Positions 6,974 through 9,756 of a DNA stretch of 9,756 bases are shown here, piece by piece. Position 1 is the stretch's first letter; each line of letters begins with the position of its first letter. Source of the stretch: Erysipelothrix sp. UBA3383. Its GTDB lineage: Bacteria; Bacillota_I; Bacilli_A; Erysipelotrichales; Erysipelotrichaceae. Under the pieces are notes generated by a model. It ran no database searches and was not told where the DNA came from. It saw nothing but the letters and a program-made list of their open reading frames with translations. The translations under genes and the position numbers were made by a program. The stretch covers positions 1 to 9,756 of the forward strand of contig DEPV01000125.1 of the NCBI GenBank assembly GCA_002358955.1. The letters are read 5' to 3'.

Positions 6974-7573
6974 TTACATCCATGTAATTTTAGTTTCATT
7001 ACCATCGATCATACGTTTGATGTTGGAACGATGACGCCATATAACAATCAGTACAATGATTGTAAATGCTGTAGCAACAATTGGAGTACTGCGTAACCAT
7101 AGAATCACTGCTGCAATACTTAGAGTAATCATTGATGATAGTGATACAGTCTTTGTAAGATACAATAAGGCAAAGAATAGGATGATAGGAAGTAGGAATG
7201 CCACAAAGACATCACCTGTAATAAAGATTACAATTCCTAGTAAAAATCCCATTGCAGTAGAGACTGCTTTACCACCTTTGAAGTTTGCATATACAGGGAA
7301 ACAGTGTCCAAGTGTAGCAAAGAATCCTGCATAGATAATTACATTACGATCAAAGATTGCGGTTAGTGACATAGCAAGGGTTGCCTTTAGGACATCACAT
7401 ACTGCTACAGCAACACCAGCCTTAGCACCCAGTGTACGCCCAGCGTTGGAGCCTCCTAAATTACCTGATCCGTGTTGTCTTACATCTGTTTTATAAAATA
7501 CTTTTCCAATAACTAATGCAAAGGGTATCGACCCGATAAAATAACCAATTAATGACGCTAATAATATATTCAT
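6974..7573 (-). CDS. plsY: Glycerol-3-phosphate acyltransferase PlsY (acyl-phosphate dependent)
   Basis: PlsY transfers an acyl group from acyl-phosphate (made by PlsX) to sn-glycerol-3-phosphate, giving lysophosphatidate. This is the first membrane step of phospholipid synthesis in most Gram-positives. I choose the start at 7573 (199 aa, MNILLASLIGYFIGSIPFA), which has AGAGGTGG just upstream and matches the normal family length. The ATG at 7600 overlaps a likely -10 box. All three conserved motifs are present: GSGNLGGSNAGRTLG (35-49), GHCFPVYANFKGGKA (89-103) and WRHRSNIKRMIDGNETK (179-195). Hydrophobic stretches near 3-22, 53-73, 78-95, 105-140 and 145-178 fit a polytopic integral membrane enzyme. 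Proximity to parE on the opposite strand is a common Firmicute arrangement, though here about 950 bp separate them. Confidence 0.97.
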   Translation of the reverse strand: MNILLASLIGYFIGSIPFALVIGKVFYKTDVRQHGSGNLGGSNAGRTLGAKAGVAVAVCDVLKATLAMSLTAIFDRNVIIYAGFFATLGHCFPVYANFKGGKAVSTAMGFLLGIVIFITGDVFVAFLLPIILFFALLYLTKTVSLSSMITLSIAAVILWLRSTPIVATAFTIIVLIVIWRHRSNIKRMIDGNETKITWM

Positions 7574-7590
7574 ATTCCACCTCTGTGACA

Positions 7591-7599
7591 ATAATACCA
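7591..7599 (-). promoter_or_regulatory. Possible extended -10 promoter of plsY
   Basis: On the minus strand TGG-TATTAT (7599-7591) is an extended -10 element 17 nt before the ATG. No good -35 is seen at the usual spacing; TTGTAT at 7622-7617 is 20 nt away. The resulting leader would be only about 10-12 nt, just enough to hold the ribosome site. Confidence 0.4.
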
Positions 7600-7679
7600 T
7601 AAAAATACATATTGATATACAAACAAAGCTTTGAATTGCAAAGATTATAAAGTTACTGAAATTGATTTATAATTTCTAG

Positions 7680-7816
7680 ACTGATGGTGAAGCAATGATT
7701 GCTTTGAAATCAATGAGTAAGATATTAAAAGAATGGTTTTTTGTTCGCCATATGAGAGTGAGCAATTAGACGTAAATGTGATTGAACCTTTCAAAGCGTT
7801 GCATACTTCTTGCTAG
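7680..7816 (+). pseudogene. Possible short frameshifted coding remnant (tentative)
   Basis: The 272 bp between the upper plsY start and the GNAT start contain no intact gene. From an ATG at 7695 (GGTGA upstream, TATAAT at 7668-7673) a frame reads MIALKSMSKILKEWFF and then ends after 24 codons. One extra T in the T6 run at 7737-7742 would join it to a second frame reading CSPYESEQLDVNVIEP and onward to a TAG at 7814, about 40 residues in all. The second frame has coding-like composition. I recognise no family, and such a short open stretch could be chance. An 8-bp inverted pair (ATTGATTT 7661-7668, AAATCAAT 7707-7714) and a hairpin at 7690-7704 also lie here, so a structured RNA is another possibility. 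Confidence 0.2.
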
Positions 7817-7823
7817 TTCAAAG

Positions 7824-7832
7824 TGGTATAAT
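7824..7832 (+). promoter_or_regulatory. Extended -10 promoter of the GNAT gene
   Basis: TGG-TATAAT, a perfect -10 with an upstream TG, lies 40 bp before the ATG at 7873. There is no convincing -35 at 16-18 bp, which extended -10 promoters can tolerate. The intact promoter and ribosome site suggest that the coding defect downstream is recent. Confidence 0.6.
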
Positions 7833-7857
7833 AGAATAATAGACTTTCATATACAGT

Positions 7858-7863
7858 AGGAGG
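7858..7863 (+). promoter_or_regulatory. Ribosome binding site fixing the GNAT start
   Basis: A perfect AGGAGG lies 9 nt before the ATG at 7873. It shows that the original start is 7873, upstream of the internal stop, and not the ATG at 8020. Only GAG lies immediately before the 8020 ATG. Confidence 0.75.
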
Positions 7864-7872
7864 CTTCAGAAG

Positions 7873-8397
7873 ATGATTACTTACTTGAATCAAAATGATT
7901 ATAAAAATAAAAACTTTTAGTACAGCTATATTTCACCAGGACAATTAATTGCAAATATAGAGTATCACCCCCAATTTAAATGCGAGTTTATCGAACATCG
8001 ATTCGAGATTCCATTAGAGATGCGAATTGCATCCACTTTTTTTCCAGATCATTTTAGTGATGTGGTTGTTATGGTAATGTATCATGGGTCTCACTTTTGT
8101 GCAGTGTTACAATATGCTTATGAAGATTGGACCCATCGCTTACGTATTTGTGATTATTATGTGGATCCTCATTTTCGTGGCAAAGGCTATGGTACCCTCC
8201 TAATGAATCAAGTAAAAAAAGATGCGAAAGATAAAAAGGTGCGACAAATTATATTGGAAGTGTCATCTTATAACCTGCGTGCGATTCGTTTTTATCAAAC
8301 GCATCGATTTCATATTGAAGGTTTTGATTTGAGTCATTATTTGAAGAAGCATTCAAAACCCAAGGAATTTAGAATTGAAATGGTCTATAATCTTTAG
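7873..8397 (+). pseudogene. GNAT-family N-acetyltransferase interrupted by an in-frame TAG
   Basis: Read through, this encodes 174 codons, a normal GNAT length. Codons 1-15 (MITYLNQNDYKNKNF) are followed by TAG at 7918-7920. The same frame then continues open to the terminal TAG at 8395-8397. The core fold is intact: beta strands around VVVMVMYHG and RLRICDYYVDPHF, the acetyl-CoA pyrophosphate loop RGKGYGTLLMN (about 103-113), then IILEVSSYNLRAIRFYQTHRFHIEGFD, split as a strand and the usual N-AIRFY helix. The overall pattern resembles streptothricin-acetyltransferase-like GNATs, which is a resemblance only. An ATG at 8020 could give a 125-aa product that lacks the first strand and helices and has no good ribosome site. 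No TTG, GTG or ATG lies between the stop and 8020. A sequencing error, recent nonsense mutation, or low-level readthrough or re-initiation are the alternatives. Confidence 0.75.
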
Positions 8398-8450
8398 AAT
8401 ATTGACGAAAAGGGTATAATTTCTCGAAGTTCTATTTTTAATAAAAGCCA

Positions 8451-8459
8451 TGTTATGAT
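8451..8459 (+). promoter_or_regulatory. Possible extended -10 promoter of parE
   Basis: TGT-TATGAT is an extended -10 element 65 bp before the parE ATG. No good -35 is present. A TATAAT at 8415-8420 is an alternative without TG or a -35. No terminator is visible after the GNAT gene in this 127-bp gap, so readthrough into parE is also possible. Confidence 0.35.
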
Positions 8460-8524
8460 AAACTATCACTGTATTTTAAACAATTTAAATATTTTGAAAC
8501 TTAATAAAGAGGGGAGTTGCGCTT

Positions 8525-9756
8525 ATGGCAAATGAATATTCAGCATCCAGTATCCAAATTCTAGAAGGATTGGAAGCGGTTCGTAAAAGACCGGGTATGT
8601 ATATTGGATCAACCGACCAACGTGGGTTACACCATTTGGTTTGGGAAATTATGGATAATGCGATTGATGAAGCGCTCAATGGTCATGGAGACCATATCCA
8701 AGTCGTTATTGAAGGTGATAAAACCATTTCGATCCGTGATTATGGTCGTGGGATGCCTGTAGAAAAACATGAATCGGGTGTGAGTGCACTGGAAGTTATT
8801 TTTACAGTACTTCATGCAGGGGGGAAATTCTCTGAGGCAGGAGGGTATAAGACATCCGGTGGTCTTCATGGTGTTGGGGCATCGGTAGTTAATGCCTTAT
8901 CTTCAGATTTAACGGCAATTGTATATCAAAAAGATAAAGCATATGAAATGAGTTTTAAGGATGGTGGTAAGCCACAAGGAAAACTTAAGACTTTAAACAT
9001 GAAAGAAAAACAAGGGTCCATGGTACGATTTAGTGCTGATGAGACTATTTTTAAGAGTGCGAAGTTTTCACTGGATACGATCTGTGATCGTGTTCGTGAA
9101 TCAGCATTTCTATTACAAGGGATTCGTTTTACAGTAACGGATATGCGTGTTGATGAAACACGTGATTTCTACTATGAAGATGGGATGAAGGAATTCATGG
9201 CTTATATTCATGAGGACCAAGAAGTTCTTAATGAAACGATTGTCCTTGAAGGAACATCCAATAAAATCGATGTAAAGGTCGCACTTCAGTATAACCAAGG
9301 GTATAACGAAGATACCTATTCTTATGTTAACTTAGTGCGTACTCATGATGGTGGGACTCACGTTGCTGGATTTAGATCTGGATTTACAAAAGTTATTAAT
9401 GAGTATGCAAGACGTCATAACTTATTAAAAGAAAAAGAGAAGAACTTTGAAGGAAATGATATTCGTGAAGGGTTATCTGTCATTATCTCAGTATCGATTC
9501 CTGAAGATCTGCTTCAATTTGAAGGGCAGACCAAAGGGAAACTGGGAACACCAATTGCAAGACAAGTAGTTGATGGGTTTATTTCAGAACAATTACCTGC
9601 ATACCTAGATAGTCATCTTGATGAAGCTACGATGATCATTGCTAAGATTCAAAAGGCAGCACAAGCACGTTTAGCAGCACGTAAAGCACGTGAGAGTGCA
9701 CGTTCTGGGAAGCGTAATAAGATTGAACGTTTACTAAGTGGTAAGCTAGCAAATGC
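8525..9756 (+). CDS. parE: DNA topoisomerase IV subunit B, 5' part (3' truncated by window)
   Basis: This is the ATPase subunit of topoisomerase IV, which with ParC unlinks daughter chromosomes. The first 410 codons are present and the frame runs off the end; the family is about 640-660 aa. AGGGGAG (8510-8516) lies 8 nt before the ATG. The GHKL ATP-binding domain has Glu41 and Asn45 (WEIMDNAIDEA), Asp72 in RDYGRGMP, the ATP-lid glycine loop GGLHGVG (112-118) and HAGGKF. The transducer domain follows from about 220, with the QTK loop at 335-337. QTKGKLGTP (335-343), where GyrB usually has QTKTKLGN, together with GGYKTSGG and RESAFLLQG, points to ParE and not GyrB. Placement beyond plsY agrees. 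The TOPRIM domain and presumably parC would lie downstream. This region is the target of aminocoumarins. Confidence 0.95.
   Translation, partial: MANEYSASSIQILEGLEAVRKRPGMYIGSTDQRGLHHLVWEIMDNAIDEALNGHGDHIQVVIEGDKTISIRDYGRGMPVEKHESGVSALEVIFTVLHAGGKFSEAGGYKTSGGLHGVGASVVNALSSDLTAIVYQKDKAYEMSFKDGGKPQGKLKTLNMKEKQGSMVRFSADETIFKSAKFSLDTICDRVRESAFLLQGIRFTVTDMRVDETRDFYYEDGMKEFMAYIHEDQEVLNETIVLEGTSNKIDVKVALQYNQGYNEDTYSYVNLVRTHDGGTHVAGFRSGFTKVINEYARRHNLLKEKEKNFEGNDIREGLSVIISVSIPEDLLQFEGQTKGKLGTPIARQVVDGFISEQLPAYLDSHLDEATMIIAKIQKAAQARLAARKARESARSGKRNKIERLLSGKLAN

Noticed and set aside
7574..7600. Upstream ATG adding 9 residues to PlsY
   Set aside because: It overlaps the likely -10 box and has no ribosome site. 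The ATG at 7573 has AGAGGTGG and gives the usual family N-terminus.
8020..8397. Treating the 125-aa frame from 8020 as a normal complete gene
   Set aside because: The promoter, the AGGAGG site and the coding frame all begin at 7873. The 8020 start has no good ribosome site and would drop the first part of the GNAT fold.
8525..9756. gyrB in place of parE
   Set aside because: QTKGKLGTP, GGYKTSGG and the location beyond plsY favour ParE.
1..9756. CRISPR arrays, tRNA or rRNA genes, insertion sequences, riboswitches
   Set aside because: No spaced direct repeats, cloverleaf sequences, transposase motifs or known riboswitch cores were seen on either strand.

Overview
The window is low-GC DNA from what looks like a Firmicute that uses the standard code. 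TGA, TAA and TAG all end genes here and Trp is TGG, which argues against a Mycoplasma-type code. The gene set (PheRS beta, a YeeN-type YebC, hexameric GDH, PlsY next to ParE) would suit Erysipelotrichales or a relative. That placement is an inference from gene content and style, not from a search.

Layout. Positions 1-3296 (+) are a tight cotranscribed run: the 3' part of pheT, a YebC-family translation/regulatory factor, then NADP-type glutamate dehydrogenase. It closes with an intrinsic terminator whose stem overlaps the gdhA stop codon. Positions 3408-5866 (-) are a two-gene ABC export operon (ATPase then ABC-2-type permease, overlapping by ATGA) with its own terminator and a near-consensus promoter. 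Positions 5867-6014 are a divergent control region carrying three inverted repeats. Positions 6015-6946 (+) hold two tandem paralogous genes for 140-aa and 146-aa proteins of a family I do not recognise. A hairpin lies between them and convergent plsY (6974-7573, -). Positions 7601-8397 separate plsY from parE and hold a possible frameshifted remnant and a GNAT acetyltransferase gene interrupted by an in-frame amber codon. Positions 8525-9756 (+) are the 5' part of parE, running off the end.

How the genes relate. Most are housekeeping: tRNA charging, ribosome/transcription modulation, nitrogen assimilation, first-step phospholipid synthesis and chromosome decatenation. The accessory content is the ABC exporter, the unknown paralog pair facing it across a palindrome-rich promoter region, and the broken GNAT gene. 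The paralog pair is the best candidate for undescribed biology. Nothing in the sequence proves that it functions with the exporter.
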